Below are positions 23,840 through 33,065 of a stretch of 64,000 nt of DNA, in pieces (position 1 is the stretch's first letter; each line of letters opens with the position of its first letter). The notes beneath the pieces were generated by a model. The model saw nothing but the letters and a program-made list of their open reading frames with translations, was not told the origin of the DNA and ran no database searches. A program made the translations under genes and the position numbers. The stretch covers positions 1-64,000 of the forward strand of contig CANRMI010000006.1 in the NCBI GenBank assembly GCA_947631685.1, written 5' to 3'. The stretch comes from an uncultured Lachnospiraceae bacterium (GTDB lineage: Bacteria > Bacillota > Clostridia > Lachnospirales > Lachnospiraceae).

Positions 23840-24683
23840 AATGAGAATTTTAGCAGTTGATGACAATGTAGTGAATCTTGCTACGATAGAACAGGAGCTT
23901 CAGGGAAAATACGAGGTGATTCCGGTCAGCTCTGGAAGACGGGCCCTGAAGGTGGTCAGCCAGGAAAAGGTGGATCTGATCTTACTGGATATTCAGATGC
24001 CGATCATGGACGGATTGGAAACCCTGAAGCAGATCAGAGGGCAGGAAAATGGAACCACCGTCCCGGTGATCATGCTGACGGCAAAGCACGACAAGGCCAC
24101 GGTATTAGAGGGTGCCAAGCTGGGCATCATGGATTATATTCTGAAGCCCTTTGACGGGGAGGATCTGTGCCAGCGTATCGAGCGGGCGCTGAAGCTGCGG
24201 GGTGCTCTGCCCATGAATGAAACGGAACTGTACCGCCATATCGAAGATATAGTGAAATGCATACGCAATGGGAATACCAAACTGTCCGTAACAAAGGTGG
24301 AAGAGATGCTGGGCTACCAGCTGAGCGACGAAGTGGCAAAGCGCCTGCAGGCGATCTCTGCCAAAATGAAAGAAGAAGATTTTACTGCGGCGGAGCGCAT
24401 GCTGCTGCGTATTCTGCAGATGCTCGACCAGAAAAACGCCCAGAAGGAGGGAGAGGAGCTGCAAAGCATCAGTGTGGGAGAGCTGAATGCCAAGCTGCTG
24501 TTCATACTGGACGATCTGCAGAATTTCCGCGTGGAGGATGCGGATTCCAGGCTGGATGAACTGATGCACTATGCGATCCCCTCCATTATCAGGGAAAAAT
24601 CCCAGGCGGCGCAGAAGAGCCTGAAAGAATATGACGACGGAGAGGCGGAGCGCCTGATCAAGGACGCATTAAAGCGCCTGTAG
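23832..24683 (+). CDS. Response regulator with two C-terminal helical modules
   Basis: This 283-aa protein has a receiver domain (about 4-125) with VDDN near 9-12, the phosphoacceptor Asp in LILLDIQMPIMDG near 52, and Lys in YILKPFDG. It has no DNA-binding domain. The rest holds two tandem helical stretches of about 65 residues, at 128-198 and 213-283, which look like each other and like the C-terminus of the hybrid kinase. The start lies inside the last codons of the kinase gene, which suggests translational coupling. It may act by protein contact or by phosphate transfer. The output is unknown. Confidence 0.9.
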   Translation: MDRMRILAVDDNVVNLATIEQELQGKYEVIPVSSGRRALKVVSQEKVDLILLDIQMPIMDGLETLKQIRGQENGTTVPVIMLTAKHDKATVLEGAKLGIMDYILKPFDGEDLCQRIERALKLRGALPMNETELYRHIEDIVKCIRNGNTKLSVTKVEEMLGYQLSDEVAKRLQAISAKMKEEDFTAAERMLLRILQMLDQKNAQKEGEELQSISVGELNAKLLFILDDLQNFRVEDADSRLDELMHYAIPSIIREKSQAAQKSLKEYDDGEAERLIKDALKRL

Positions 24684-24728
24684 CGCGGGCCGGTATAATA
24701 TGTATTCCGTCCACATATATTTAGGTAA

Positions 24729-25454
24729 ATGCTTCAAACGGATTGGAATCGCATGACGAAGAAACCATATCTGCTGCTGGGTACATTGCTGGTGGCCGCA
24801 GCCGCGGTGCTCCCTCTGCTTGGTCAGAACCTCGGACGGGATACTTCGGGAAGCGCCCGGGTAAAAGACGCTCCCTGTGTGGTGCTCGACGCCGGACACG
24901 GAGGAAATGATCCGGGAAAAGTGGGCATCAACGGCGCGCGGGAAAAGGATCTGAACTTGGAGATCATGCTGCTGGTAAAGAAATATCTGGAAGCCGACGA
25001 TATTCGGGTGGTGGTTACCAGGGACACGGATGCCGGACTGTATGATGAAAACGCATCCAATAAAAAAGTGCAGGATATGAAACGGCGGATCGCGCTGATC
25101 GAAGAGGCTGCCCCTGTACTGACCGTAAGCATCCACCAGAACAGTTATCCCGAAGAGTATGTGCGCGGCGCGCAAGTCTTTTATTACACGGGAAGCGTGG
25201 AGGGAAAGAAGCTGGCGGAGAAGATCCAGGCCAGGCTGGTTCAAGGGGTAGATCCGGACAATAAACGCACCGTCAAGGCAAACGACAGTTATTACCTGTT
25301 AAAGAAAACCGCCTCCACCATTGTGATCGTGGAATGCGGTTTTCTTTCTAACCCTGAGGAAGCGGAAAAACTGTGCACCAGGGAATATCAGGAAAAGCTG
25401 GCGTGGGAAATACATATCGGGATCATACAGTATCTAAAGGAAAGCGGTCTATAA
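24729..25454 (+). CDS. cwlD: N-acetylmuramoyl-L-alanine amidase, CwlD-like
   Basis: This 241-aa (or 233-aa if starting at 24753) zinc amidase removes peptide stems from muramic acid. It has an N-terminal membrane anchor (KKPYLLLGTLLVAAAAVLPLL), then the Amidase_3 fold: first zinc His in VLDAGHGGNDPGK, Glu in AREKDLNLEI, His in VSIHQNSY and Glu in IVIVECGFLSN. In Bacillus, CwlD acts with PdaA to make muramic lactam in the spore cortex; length and order of motifs fit. Neither start has a strong Shine-Dalgarno site, so the N-terminus is uncertain. It ends 6 nt inside the stop of the convergent SGNH gene. Confidence 0.87.
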   Translation: MLQTDWNRMTKKPYLLLGTLLVAAAAVLPLLGQNLGRDTSGSARVKDAPCVVLDAGHGGNDPGKVGINGAREKDLNLEIMLLVKKYLEADDIRVVVTRDTDAGLYDENASNKKVQDMKRRIALIEEAAPVLTVSIHQNSYPEEYVRGAQVFYYTGSVEGKKLAEKIQARLVQGVDPDNKRTVKANDSYYLLKKTASTIVIVECGFLSNPEEAEKLCTREYQEKLAWEIHIGIIQYLKESGL

Positions 25455-26570
25455 GATGCTTCTTAAGTATTCCGTCAATATGCCGGCGGCTCTTTCGTGA
25501 GCTTTGACTCCAGGATGAAAACGTGCGCCGATGGTGTCTGCGGTGGTATTGGGAAGCTGCAGAAAGGTGGTTTTGGTATCCTGATCTTCCCGGCAGAAAG
25601 TTTCTACCCCGTGGGCAATGGGAAGAGTCAGCTCGTATCCCAGCATACCGTATGCCCAGATGATGCGGGCGTTGGGATTGCAGGAGCGAAGCAGCTTCAG
25701 GAAGCGTATCACACCCTGTTCAAAGCGCTCCACGGAGCCTCGCTCCAAAGAACCGTCGGGGTTTCTCCTGTTTTGGAAGATTTCCCCGGTGACCGGATCT
25801 TTCCATTGGGGCTGGTCAAAAGCGCCGTTGTCGTTGGTTCCTAAGTTGACAATGATGGCGTCCGGCTGCCACTCCTTAAAAGGATTGGGCTTTTGCGCGC
25901 CAAGGGCCTCGTTGGTTTCCCCCTGGGCCAGACCGCAGATCTGGGTGTAGTACGCGGGAAGGGCGTGACGGGGATCATTGTCCCAGCCGCAGACCACACC
26001 CCAGCCGCCCTGGGAGATCAGGCGGAAATCCGCGTTTAGGGCCTGCGCGGTCATGGCGGCGTAATGCCTGCTGGCACTCATGAACATAGGAATCCAGGGC
26101 TGATCCCCCACTGCGCCGTAGGTACCTTCTCCCGAGGTGATGCTGTCGCCGATGAATTCCAGCTTGTAAGGACGTTCTGGAACCGGGAAAAATTCGCCGT
26201 CCGTTTGCAGGCCGCAGATCAACAGATGGCAGGCGTTATCTTCAGACATGGCCTGCAGCTCCCTGAAAAAGCAGACATTTTTAACTGCTTCGGGACTCAT
26301 ATTTCGAAACAGGCAGAGTTTATGTCTGCCGGGGAGGAGCATCTGCCGGCTCATCAGGGCGCCGTCGATGCGGCAGGCTGCCCAGGGTTCATGGTAATCG
26401 AAATCCACTTCCACTTCTATCCACAACTCCGTTCCCGATACATTCACCTCCAGCCCGCTGCCTGTCCAGAACAATGGCAGAGGATCCTGTGAAGTATCTG
26501 TGCGCCCGTGTATTTTACAATGAGGCAGTTCCTTTACGGAATAATTTTTAAGACCGGTATTGATATTCAT
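25449..26570 (-). CDS. SGNH/GDSL esterase, CE2-like
   Basis: This 373-aa protein has an N-terminal beta-rich domain (about 1-140) and a C-terminal SGNH hydrolase domain, an arrangement like carbohydrate esterase family 2. The nucleophile Ser is in FIGDSITSGEG, the third block is NLGTNDNG and the catalytic His is in FHPGVKAH. No signal peptide is seen, which suggests a cytoplasmic enzyme removing acetyl groups from imported sugars or oligosaccharides. AAGGAGAA precedes the ATG. It is on its own on the minus strand, converging with the amidase gene. The exact substrate is not known. Confidence 0.88.
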   Translation of the reverse strand: MNINTGLKNYSVKELPHCKIHGRTDTSQDPLPLFWTGSGLEVNVSGTELWIEVEVDFDYHEPWAACRIDGALMSRQMLLPGRHKLCLFRNMSPEAVKNVCFFRELQAMSEDNACHLLICGLQTDGEFFPVPERPYKLEFIGDSITSGEGTYGAVGDQPWIPMFMSASRHYAAMTAQALNADFRLISQGGWGVVCGWDNDPRHALPAYYTQICGLAQGETNEALGAQKPNPFKEWQPDAIIVNLGTNDNGAFDQPQWKDPVTGEIFQNRRNPDGSLERGSVERFEQGVIRFLKLLRSCNPNARIIWAYGMLGYELTLPIAHGVETFCREDQDTKTTFLQLPNTTADTIGARFHPGVKAHERAAGILTEYLRSIL

Positions 26571-26776
26571 AGCAGCTTCTCCTTGTTAAAATATAATAAT
26601 ATGTATGCGCCTGCGTTCCTGATGCAAACCTGCAGGCCAGGATACAAGTCTATTGTATACCTGTTTGCCTGTTTCGTTAAGACATAAAACGTGATTTCCC
26701 AAAAGAAACATGGATTTTCAAAAAAAGATGTGTTATACTGTACACGAAAGCGGCTTGCCGCGGATTGGAGGCTATT

Positions 26777-27214
26777 ATGGAGTTAGAACAGTTAAGAGCG
26801 GATATGGTGGCAGCGATGAAGGCCAGGGATAAGGTGCGGAAGGATGCAATCTCTACATTGGTGTCCGCGGCGAAAAAGCTTGGAATCGATGCGGGGTGCA
26901 GAGAGGATATTCCGGCGGAACTGGTGGACAAGGCCATTTTAAAAGAGTTAAAATCCGTAAAAGAACAGCTGGATACCTGTCCTGCGGACAGGACGGATCT
27001 GAAAGCGGAATATCAGGCTCGTTACGATATTATTTCCGAATATGCGCCGAAAATGATGTCTGCCCAGGAAGTGGAAAGCTTTATTACCGCGCGTTTCCCT
27101 GAGGAATTAGCTTCCGGGAATAAGGGCTTGATCATGAAAGCGGTTATGGGAGAGTTAAAAGGGAAAGCTGACGGCAAAGTGATCAATGAAGTCGTTGCCG
27201 GACTTTGCAAATAG
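26777..27214 (+). CDS. GatB/YqeY domain protein
   Basis: This 145-aa protein is YqeY, a helical domain also found at the C-terminus of GatB. It starts LEQLRADMVAAMKARDKVRKD and ends with LKGKADGKVINEVVAGLC, both typical. The stand-alone function is not settled; a link to tRNA-dependent amidation has been suggested by homology. The ATG at 26777 is preferred because GGAGG ends 5 nt before; a TTG 12 nt upstream overlaps that site. It is followed by sua5 after 28 nt. Confidence 0.9.
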   Translation: MELEQLRADMVAAMKARDKVRKDAISTLVSAAKKLGIDAGCREDIPAELVDKAILKELKSVKEQLDTCPADRTDLKAEYQARYDIISEYAPKMMSAQEVESFITARFPEELASGNKGLIMKAVMGELKGKADGKVINEVVAGLCK

Positions 27215-27242
27215 GAGAAAGCTCGGAAGGCACAGTATCGGT

Positions 27243-28307
27243 ATGAATACCAAAGTGATCACTTGTATGGAAGAAGACGACAAGGCCTGTCTGGCGGAAG
27301 CAGGCAGGATCTTAAAAGCAGGCGGGTTGGTGGCATTTCCTACGGAAACCGTTTACGGATTGGGAGGAGACGCATTCAATCCGGAGTCTTCCCGGAAAAT
27401 ATATGCGGCAAAGGGACGCCCGTCGGACAACCCGTTGATCGTACACATCAGCAAATGGGAAGACATTTACCGGCTGGTTTCCGGTGCGCCGGAGCATGCG
27501 GCCAGGCTGGAAACAGCCAGAAGGCTGGCGGATGTATTCTGGCCGGGGCCCCTCACCATGATACTGCCCAAAGCGGAAGAAGTACCAGATGAGACCACGG
27601 GAGGACTGCGGACCGTAGCAGTCCGGCTGCCTTCCCACAAAACCGCGCTGGCGCTGATCGAGGCAGCCGGCGGATATGTGGCGGCGCCCAGCGCCAATAC
27701 CTCCGGACGCCCCAGCCCTACGGTGGCAAAATACGTGCTGGAGGATATGAACGGCAGGATCGATATGATAGTGGACGGCGGAGAGGTCGGAATCGGACTG
27801 GAATCCACCATTGTGGACCTGACAGTGAACCCGGTTGAAATTCTGCGGCCGGGATATGTGACGGAGGAAATGCTGCAGGGACTGCTGGGAACGGTAGAAA
27901 CTGACAGAACTGTCTTTGAAGGCAACAGCACCCAGGCGCCCAAGGCACCGGGTATGAAATACCGGCATTACGCGCCAAAAGGAGAACTGACGATAGTGTC
28001 AGGAGAAGAAACGCGTATTGTGCCCTATGTCAACGCACAGTTGAAGCTGGCAAAGGCTGCCGGAAAAAGAACGGGAATCATCGCGGCAGAAGAAACTCTT
28101 GCCAGTTATACCGCGGATGCGCGAAAATCCTTAGGCAGCAGGACGGACGGTCTGGGAGCGGCAAAGCGGCTGTACCGGATCCTGCGGGAGCTGGATGATG
28201 AGGGCGTGGAGGTCATATACGCGGAGGCCTTTGAGAGTACCGGCTTGGGAGCGGCGTTGATGAATAGGCTGCTGAAAGCGGCAGGACACCATGTAGTGGA
28301 AGTTTAG
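27243..28307 (+). CDS. sua5: L-threonylcarbamoyladenylate synthase
   Basis: This 354-aa protein makes threonylcarbamoyl-AMP from Thr, bicarbonate and ATP, the first step of t6A tRNA modification. The TsaC/YrdC domain (about 15-205) shows GGLVAFPTETVYGLGG, KGRPSDNPLIVHI and SANTSGRPSPT. A linker and C-terminal Sua5 domain follow (about 220-350), with PGMKYRHYAPKG at the junction, so this is the two-domain type. The start at 27243 gives the usual N-terminus, although the purine-rich site (GGAAGG) is 12 nt away; a start at 27186 inside yqeY would add 19 residues. It is followed by rpiB, as in Bacillus ywlC-ywlF. Confidence 0.94.
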   Translation: MNTKVITCMEEDDKACLAEAGRILKAGGLVAFPTETVYGLGGDAFNPESSRKIYAAKGRPSDNPLIVHISKWEDIYRLVSGAPEHAARLETARRLADVFWPGPLTMILPKAEEVPDETTGGLRTVAVRLPSHKTALALIEAAGGYVAAPSANTSGRPSPTVAKYVLEDMNGRIDMIVDGGEVGIGLESTIVDLTVNPVEILRPGYVTEEMLQGLLGTVETDRTVFEGNSTQAPKAPGMKYRHYAPKGELTIVSGEETRIVPYVNAQLKLAKAAGKRTGIIAAEETLASYTADARKSLGSRTDGLGAAKRLYRILRELDDEGVEVIYAEAFESTGLGAALMNRLLKAAGHHVVEV

Positions 28308-28322
28308 GAAAAGGAGCTTCAT

Positions 28323-28751
28323 ATGATAGCGATTGGCAGTGACCATGGCGGTTTTGAGTTAAAACAGACAGTGATCGGATATTTGGAGAAAAAGGGGATC
28401 GCCTATAAGGATTTTGGATGCTATGATAAAAATTCCTGCGATTATCCGGTATTCGGGAAAGCGGCGGCTAAGGCGGTGGCTTCTGGAGAATGTGAAAAAG
28501 GAATCGTGTTCTGTACTACCGGACTGGGAATTTCCATGGCGGCCAACAAGGTGCCGGGGATACGCTGCGCGGTATGCCAGGATTGTTACAGCGCCAAAAT
28601 GACAAGACTGCATAACGACGCGAATATGCTGGCTTTGGGCGGCGGCATCGTAGGCCCGAATCTGGCGGTAGAAATTACGGAAACCTTTCTGAATACGCCT
28701 TTTTCCGGGGAGGAAAAGCACTGCCGCAGGATCGGCATGCTGGAAACATAA
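28323..28751 (+). CDS. rpiB: Ribose-5-phosphate isomerase B
   Basis: This 142-aa enzyme interconverts ribose 5-phosphate and ribulose 5-phosphate in the pentose phosphate pathway. It begins MIAIGSDHGGFELKQ, has the catalytic Cys region CTTGLGISMAANK with phosphate-binding Gly residues, and HNDANMLALGGG further on. RpiB/LacA family length is normal. AAGGAG precedes the ATG. It sits between sua5 and comEB in a plus-strand series with gaps of 15-25 nt, so an operon is likely. Confidence 0.96.
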   Translation: MIAIGSDHGGFELKQTVIGYLEKKGIAYKDFGCYDKNSCDYPVFGKAAAKAVASGECEKGIVFCTTGLGISMAANKVPGIRCAVCQDCYSAKMTRLHNDANMLALGGGIVGPNLAVEITETFLNTPFSGEEKHCRRIGMLET

Positions 28752-28774
28752 GGTTAGGGACAAAGGGGAAAAAT

Positions 28775-29269
28775 ATGGAAAAGATGCGAAAAAGAGAAGA
28801 TTATATCAGCTGGGATGAATATTTTATGGGAATCGCCCAGCTTTCCGGGATGCGTTCCAAGGATCCCAATACGCAGGTAGGAGCCTGCATTGTCAGCAGC
28901 GACAATAAGATCCTTTCCATGGGCTACAACGGATTCCCTTTAGGATGTTCCGATGAGGAATTTCCCTGGGAAAGGGAGGGGGATCAGATCTTGGAAACCA
29001 AATACCCTTTCGTGACGCATGGAGAGCTGAATGCCATCTTAAATTACCGGGGAGGTTCTCTGGAGGGAACCAAGCTGTATGTTTCTCTGTTCCCCTGCAA
29101 CGAGTGTACCAAGGCCATTATACAGGCAGGAATCAAAACCATTGTCTACGACAGTGATAAATATGCGTTCAGTCCATCCAATATCGCGTCTAAAAGAATG
29201 CTGGACGCGGCGGGCGTGGCCTATGTCCAGTATCGCAGAACGGGAAGAAAACTGGAATTAGAGGTGTGA
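28775..29269 (+). CDS. comEB: dCMP deaminase family protein
   Basis: This 164-aa zinc enzyme belongs to the cytidine/deoxycytidylate deaminase family. The zinc and catalytic residues are seen in THGELNAIL (His and Glu) and PCNECTK (two Cys). The N-terminal DPNTQVGACIV is typical of dCMP deaminases, which provide dUMP for thymidylate synthesis. The Bacillus homologue is ComEB, whose role in competence is doubtful. GGGG precedes the ATG. It follows rpiB by 23 nt. Confidence 0.92.
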   Translation: MEKMRKREDYISWDEYFMGIAQLSGMRSKDPNTQVGACIVSSDNKILSMGYNGFPLGCSDEEFPWEREGDQILETKYPFVTHGELNAILNYRGGSLEGTKLYVSLFPCNECTKAIIQAGIKTIVYDSDKYAFSPSNIASKRMLDAAGVAYVQYRRTGRKLELEV

Positions 29270-29351
29270 GTCTCAAAACGAAAGTACCACAAGGAGTATC
29301 TGTTTCCTGAAAAGAAAAAATAAGACAAAGAGTGGAAAGGAGGAAAACCGG

Positions 29352-30515
29352 ATGAAAAAGTCAGTGTGGCGCAAGAGCAGAGCGGCATTGGGAATGGCAC
29401 TGCTTTTATTTTTATGCTCCCTGCCGGTCTTTCCCCTTGCCAAGACTACCCAGGAACAGCTGGATGAAGCGATTCAGCAGCAGAGCGCGCTGCAGGGAGA
29501 GATCGACGCCAATGAGGAAGAACTGGAAGGATTGAGGGGCGACCAGGCGGATCTGAAGAAGGATCTGAAAAGCCTGAAGGATCAGCTGACGGAGGTCAGT
29601 GAGAGGCTGGAACAGCTGGAGCAGCAGATCCAGGAGAAGGAAACGGAGATCGAGCTCACCCGCCAGGAGCTGGATTCCGCGAGAGAAACCGAACAGTGGC
29701 AGTACGATTGTATGGTGCGCCGTATCCAGTATATGTATGAAGTGGGGCAGACCGATTATCTGGAAATGTTCTTTGCGGTGGACAGCTTCGGAGACATTCT
29801 CAATTATACCAATTACATGAACGCTATCAGCGAGTATGACAGCAATATGCTCAAAGACTATGAAGAAACCAGGATCCTGATCGAAGAACAGGAAGCGCGC
29901 CTGCAGCAGGAAATGGCAGAACTGGCTGACCTGCGTCAGGAGGCGGAAGAGGAAAAGAGCAGGGTGGCCGGGCTGGTGAGCCAGACCTCCAATTCCATAG
30001 CGGTTTATGGGGACCAGATCGATCAGGCGGAAGCGGAAGCGCGTGCCTATGAAGCGGAAATGGAAAGACTGAATGGGGATATTGAGGCGCTCAAAAAGAA
30101 GATCGAAGAGGAAAAGGCATTGTCCAGAGCGGCAGCCAACGCGGCGTGGAGAGATATTTCAGAAGTCACTTTCGCGGATGGAGACAGGGCTCTTTTGGCA
30201 GCGATCATCTATTGCGAGGCCGGAGGAGAACCCTATGACGGCAAACTGGCAGTGGGCTCCGTGGTGATCAATCGGGTGCTCAGCTCCCGTTATCCGGATA
30301 CCGTAGTGGGAGTCATCTATCAGAAGAGTCAGTTCTCACCGGTGGCAAGCGGCAGACTGGAACTGGCGCTCGCTGCCGGAAAGGCCACGGCGGACTGCTA
30401 CAGAGCTGCGGACGAGGCCATGTCAGGCATGACCAACGTGGGAACCTGTCTGTATTTCAGAACTCCCATAGAGGGGCTTACCGGTATCAGTATCGGCGGA
30501 CATATTTTCTATTAG
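29352..30515 (+). CDS. Cell wall hydrolase with coiled coil and SleB domain
   Basis: This 387-aa secreted protein has a signal peptide (about 1-32, with ALGMALLLFLCSLPV), a long coiled coil (about 34-115 and 155-255, rich in E, Q and L, PcsB/CwlO-like) and a C-terminal SleB-type hydrolase domain (about 275-387) with IYCEAGGEPYDGKLAVG and VVINRVLSS. The Glu of YCEAGGE is the likely catalytic acid. The family includes spore cortex-lytic SleB and vegetative hydrolases; the coiled coil suggests control by FtsEX-like partners, as in PcsB. AGGAGG precedes the ATG. Confidence 0.9.
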   Translation: MKKSVWRKSRAALGMALLLFLCSLPVFPLAKTTQEQLDEAIQQQSALQGEIDANEEELEGLRGDQADLKKDLKSLKDQLTEVSERLEQLEQQIQEKETEIELTRQELDSARETEQWQYDCMVRRIQYMYEVGQTDYLEMFFAVDSFGDILNYTNYMNAISEYDSNMLKDYEETRILIEEQEARLQQEMAELADLRQEAEEEKSRVAGLVSQTSNSIAVYGDQIDQAEAEARAYEAEMERLNGDIEALKKKIEEEKALSRAAANAAWRDISEVTFADGDRALLAAIIYCEAGGEPYDGKLAVGSVVINRVLSSRYPDTVVGVIYQKSQFSPVASGRLELALAAGKATADCYRAADEAMSGMTNVGTCLYFRTPIEGLTGISIGGHIFY

Positions 30516-30530
30516 CGGGAGAAAGCGCGG

Positions 30531-31010
30531 TCACAGCCCACGCTTTTCCAGTTCGTTCCCCAGTTCTGAGAAACGTCCCTCGTAGATACATACAAGGAGC
30601 GCGTTCAGCTGCTTTAAGGAAAGAGTCAGCTCCTGGGAAGAGATGAGCCCCTTTTCAAAGGCTTCGGCCAACTCATCCAGATCGGCCACTTTTATGGAAC
30701 CGTCCGGATAAAGTATCACATCTGCCAGTAAATCTGTCACGGTCAGAACCGTGTTCCCCTGGGAAAAATCATAACGGACAATATCGCAGTACCAGCAGAA
30801 CAGGCTGCCGTCCCCGCGGTAAAATTTGCTGACCTTGATCCCCTTTTTAAGAAAATAGCAGGAGGCACCGTACTGGAAGGCCGTTTTGGGATTCAGGGTA
30901 TTCCAGCTGGTGACAATAAGCTCCTCCGTCTGACTGACAAGCGTGTCGTCTTTTAACAGAACACATTCGTCAGGAATCAGGCGCTTTCTGTAAATGGCAA
31001 GCTGTTCCAT
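30531..31010 (-). CDS. DUF402 domain-containing protein
   Basis: This 159-aa protein carries a DUF402 domain: the FYRGDGSLFCWYCDIV segment near 82-97, then DLLADVILYPDGS and ADLDELAEAF. Related proteins include nucleoside di/triphosphatases (Ntdp) and FomD, which use conserved Tyr and Asp residues. Which activity this member has is not shown. The end lies 15 nt from the stop of the convergent hydrolase gene. Upstream, it diverges from the ATP synthase operon. Confidence 0.82.
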   Translation of the reverse strand: MEQLAIYRKRLIPDECVLLKDDTLVSQTEELIVTSWNTLNPKTAFQYGASCYFLKKGIKVSKFYRGDGSLFCWYCDIVRYDFSQGNTVLTVTDLLADVILYPDGSIKVADLDELAEAFEKGLISSQELTLSLKQLNALLVCIYEGRFSELGNELEKRGL

Positions 31011-31141
31011 GATAAGTCCTCCGTTTTATCCGGCATAGTACAAATATTACGGGTTAAGAAAATACTACACCACCCGGCTGAGGAAGTCAAACAGATCCCA
31101 TCCGTGAAAGAAATATTTTTAGTGAAATCTGTCAAAGTGTC

Positions 31142-31170
31142 TGGACAATAGAGGGGAAAATTAGTATAAT
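31142..31170 (+). promoter_or_regulatory. Promoter of the ATP synthase operon
   Basis: TGGACA (31142-31147) and TATAAT (31165-31170) are 17 bp apart, about 37 bp before the first GTG start. Confidence 0.8.
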
Positions 31171-31206
31171 TTACAATAGATTTGTATAGGGCCTGGGGAG
31201 GAAAAT

Positions 31207-31461
31207 GTGGCGCGGCGCAGAAAATATGGAAAAAACGTATATCGGGCGTTGGCAATGATCACCCAGTTCGGGATCAATATGCTGGTTCCCGTTTTTCTCC
31301 TGTCTTTTCTGGGAATCTGGCTGGATAAGAAGCTGGGGACCTCTTACCTGATGATCGTCTTTTTTTTCATAGGGGCGCTGGCCGGCTTCCGCAACATTTA
31401 CATAATGGCTAAGCATGTCTATGAGGACAAAGGTGGGGACGGACATGACGGAAAGACTTAA
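31207..31461 (+). CDS. AtpZ/AtpI family protein
   Basis: This 84-aa protein has two transmembrane helices (about 15-38 and 45-68) with a short turn, GIWLDKKLGTSYL, between them. This fits the AtpZ/AtpI-like proteins that head F-type ATP synthase operons and help in assembly or metal ion supply. The start is GTG at 31207, with GGGGAGG upstream; an overlapping ATG is in another frame. It overlaps the next gene by 17 nt. Confidence 0.88.
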   Translation: MARRRKYGKNVYRALAMITQFGINMLVPVFLLSFLGIWLDKKLGTSYLMIVFFFIGALAGFRNIYIMAKHVYEDKGGDGHDGKT

Positions 31462-31921
31462 AAAGTGTGACAGGGCAATCCTGGAACTGCTGACAGGCAT
31501 TTTGGTATTTCTGATATTCTGCCAGCTGGCGGGTATCCTGGCAGGGCTGTTTTTCCCACTGAAAGAAGAACTCTTTGCCATGAGCCTCTGGAGTGGCGGG
31601 CTTATGGCCGGTATTCTGGCGCTGCATATGTGGCGGTCCCTGCAGAAGGCCTTTCTCTGCGATGAAAAGACGGCGGCCAAGATCGTGGCGGGCGGGTACC
31701 TGTTCAGATATTTTTTAACGGCTGTTTACCTTGTGGGTTTATTTTACTTGAAAGCAGGCTATGTACTGGCCGGTTTTCTGGGCGTGATGGCCCTGAAAGC
31801 AGGCGCTTATTTACAGCCTGCGGTACACAAATGCTATAACCGGCTCTTCGGTGAAAGTGATCCTGCTGCGCAGCCTCTTATGGAGGAGAAAGCAGGGGAA
31901 GGACCGGAGACTTTCAGGTGA
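31445..31921 (+). CDS. atpI: ATP synthase subunit I-like protein
   Basis: This 158-aa protein has four predicted transmembrane helices (about 15-38, 48-66, 82-104 and 108-128), then a charged tail. It occupies the atpI position between the AtpZ-like gene and atpB. AtpI proteins act in c-ring assembly. The start at 31445 is chosen for AGGTGGGG upstream; in-frame ATGs at 31415 and 31421 also exist. Sequence similarity in this family is low, so position is the main support. Confidence 0.78.
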   Translation: MTERLKKCDRAILELLTGILVFLIFCQLAGILAGLFFPLKEELFAMSLWSGGLMAGILALHMWRSLQKAFLCDEKTAAKIVAGGYLFRYFLTAVYLVGLFYLKAGYVLAGFLGVMALKAGAYLQPAVHKCYNRLFGESDPAAQPLMEEKAGEGPETFR

Positions 31922-31945
31922 CAGGAAGAGTAAGGAGGTGAGTAC

Positions 31946-32683
31946 ATGGAATATGGGATTCTGCTGTCGGCAGGCAATGAAGTGGACTTTATGGTACACG
32001 GCCTGTTCCAATACTCCTTTTTCGGACACAAAGTCTGGATCACCACTACCCATGTGAGCATTTTGATCGTGATGCTTTTGCTGCTGGGTTTTGCCATAGC
32101 GGCCAACAGAGCCATGAAGCACGCGAAAGAGGTACCTTCCGGATTTCAAAATGTAGTGGAACTGATCGTGGAAATGCTGGACAAAATGGTGAAAGGCACC
32201 ATGGGAAAAAATGCTTCCAAATTCCGCAATTATATTGGAACGGTATTTATCTTTATCCTGATCAGCAATCTTTCCGGTCTTATGGGACTGCGGCCGCCTA
32301 CCGCGGATTACGGTGTGACGTTGCCGTTAGCGCTGATGACTTTTGCCCTGATACATTTTAATACCTTTAAGCACAATTCCTTAAAGGCTATCTGGGTGGA
32401 TAAGTGTTCACCCCTGCCGCCCTGGCTGCCTATCTGGCTGCCTATCAATATCATCAGCGATATTGCGGTGCCCATTTCACTTTCCCTGCGTCTGTTTGCC
32501 AATGTGCTTTCGGGCGTGGTCATGATGGCGCTGGTATATGGACTGCTGGATCTGTTCGCACTGATATGGCCGGCGTTTCTGCATGTGTATCTGGATATTT
32601 TCTCAGGAGCCATCCAGACCTATGTGTTCTGTATGCTGACCATGACCTATATTCAGAACGCCATTGGCGACGGGGAAGCGTGA
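31946..32683 (+). CDS. atpB: ATP synthase F0 subunit a
   Basis: This 245-aa membrane subunit forms the ion half-channels facing the c ring. The essential Arg is in SLSLRLFANVLSG (near residue 180), preceded by PINIISDIAVPIS. Five to six transmembrane segments are visible, and the C-terminal QTYVFCMLTMTYIQNA is typical. AAGGAGG lies upstream of the ATG. Order in the operon is standard: a, c, b, delta, alpha, gamma, beta, epsilon. Confidence 0.97.
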   Translation: MEYGILLSAGNEVDFMVHGLFQYSFFGHKVWITTTHVSILIVMLLLLGFAIAANRAMKHAKEVPSGFQNVVELIVEMLDKMVKGTMGKNASKFRNYIGTVFIFILISNLSGLMGLRPPTADYGVTLPLALMTFALIHFNTFKHNSLKAIWVDKCSPLPPWLPIWLPINIISDIAVPISLSLRLFANVLSGVVMMALVYGLLDLFALIWPAFLHVYLDIFSGAIQTYVFCMLTMTYIQNAIGDGEA

Positions 32684-32724
32684 TCCGTTCTTTGCTTTGG
32701 GAGAGTTTTATTTACAACAAATAG

Positions 32725-33021
<297 letters not shown>

Positions 33022-33065
33022 GGCTTTCTTTGTTATGAAAGAATGAAAGGAAGGAGGTTTTGAGG

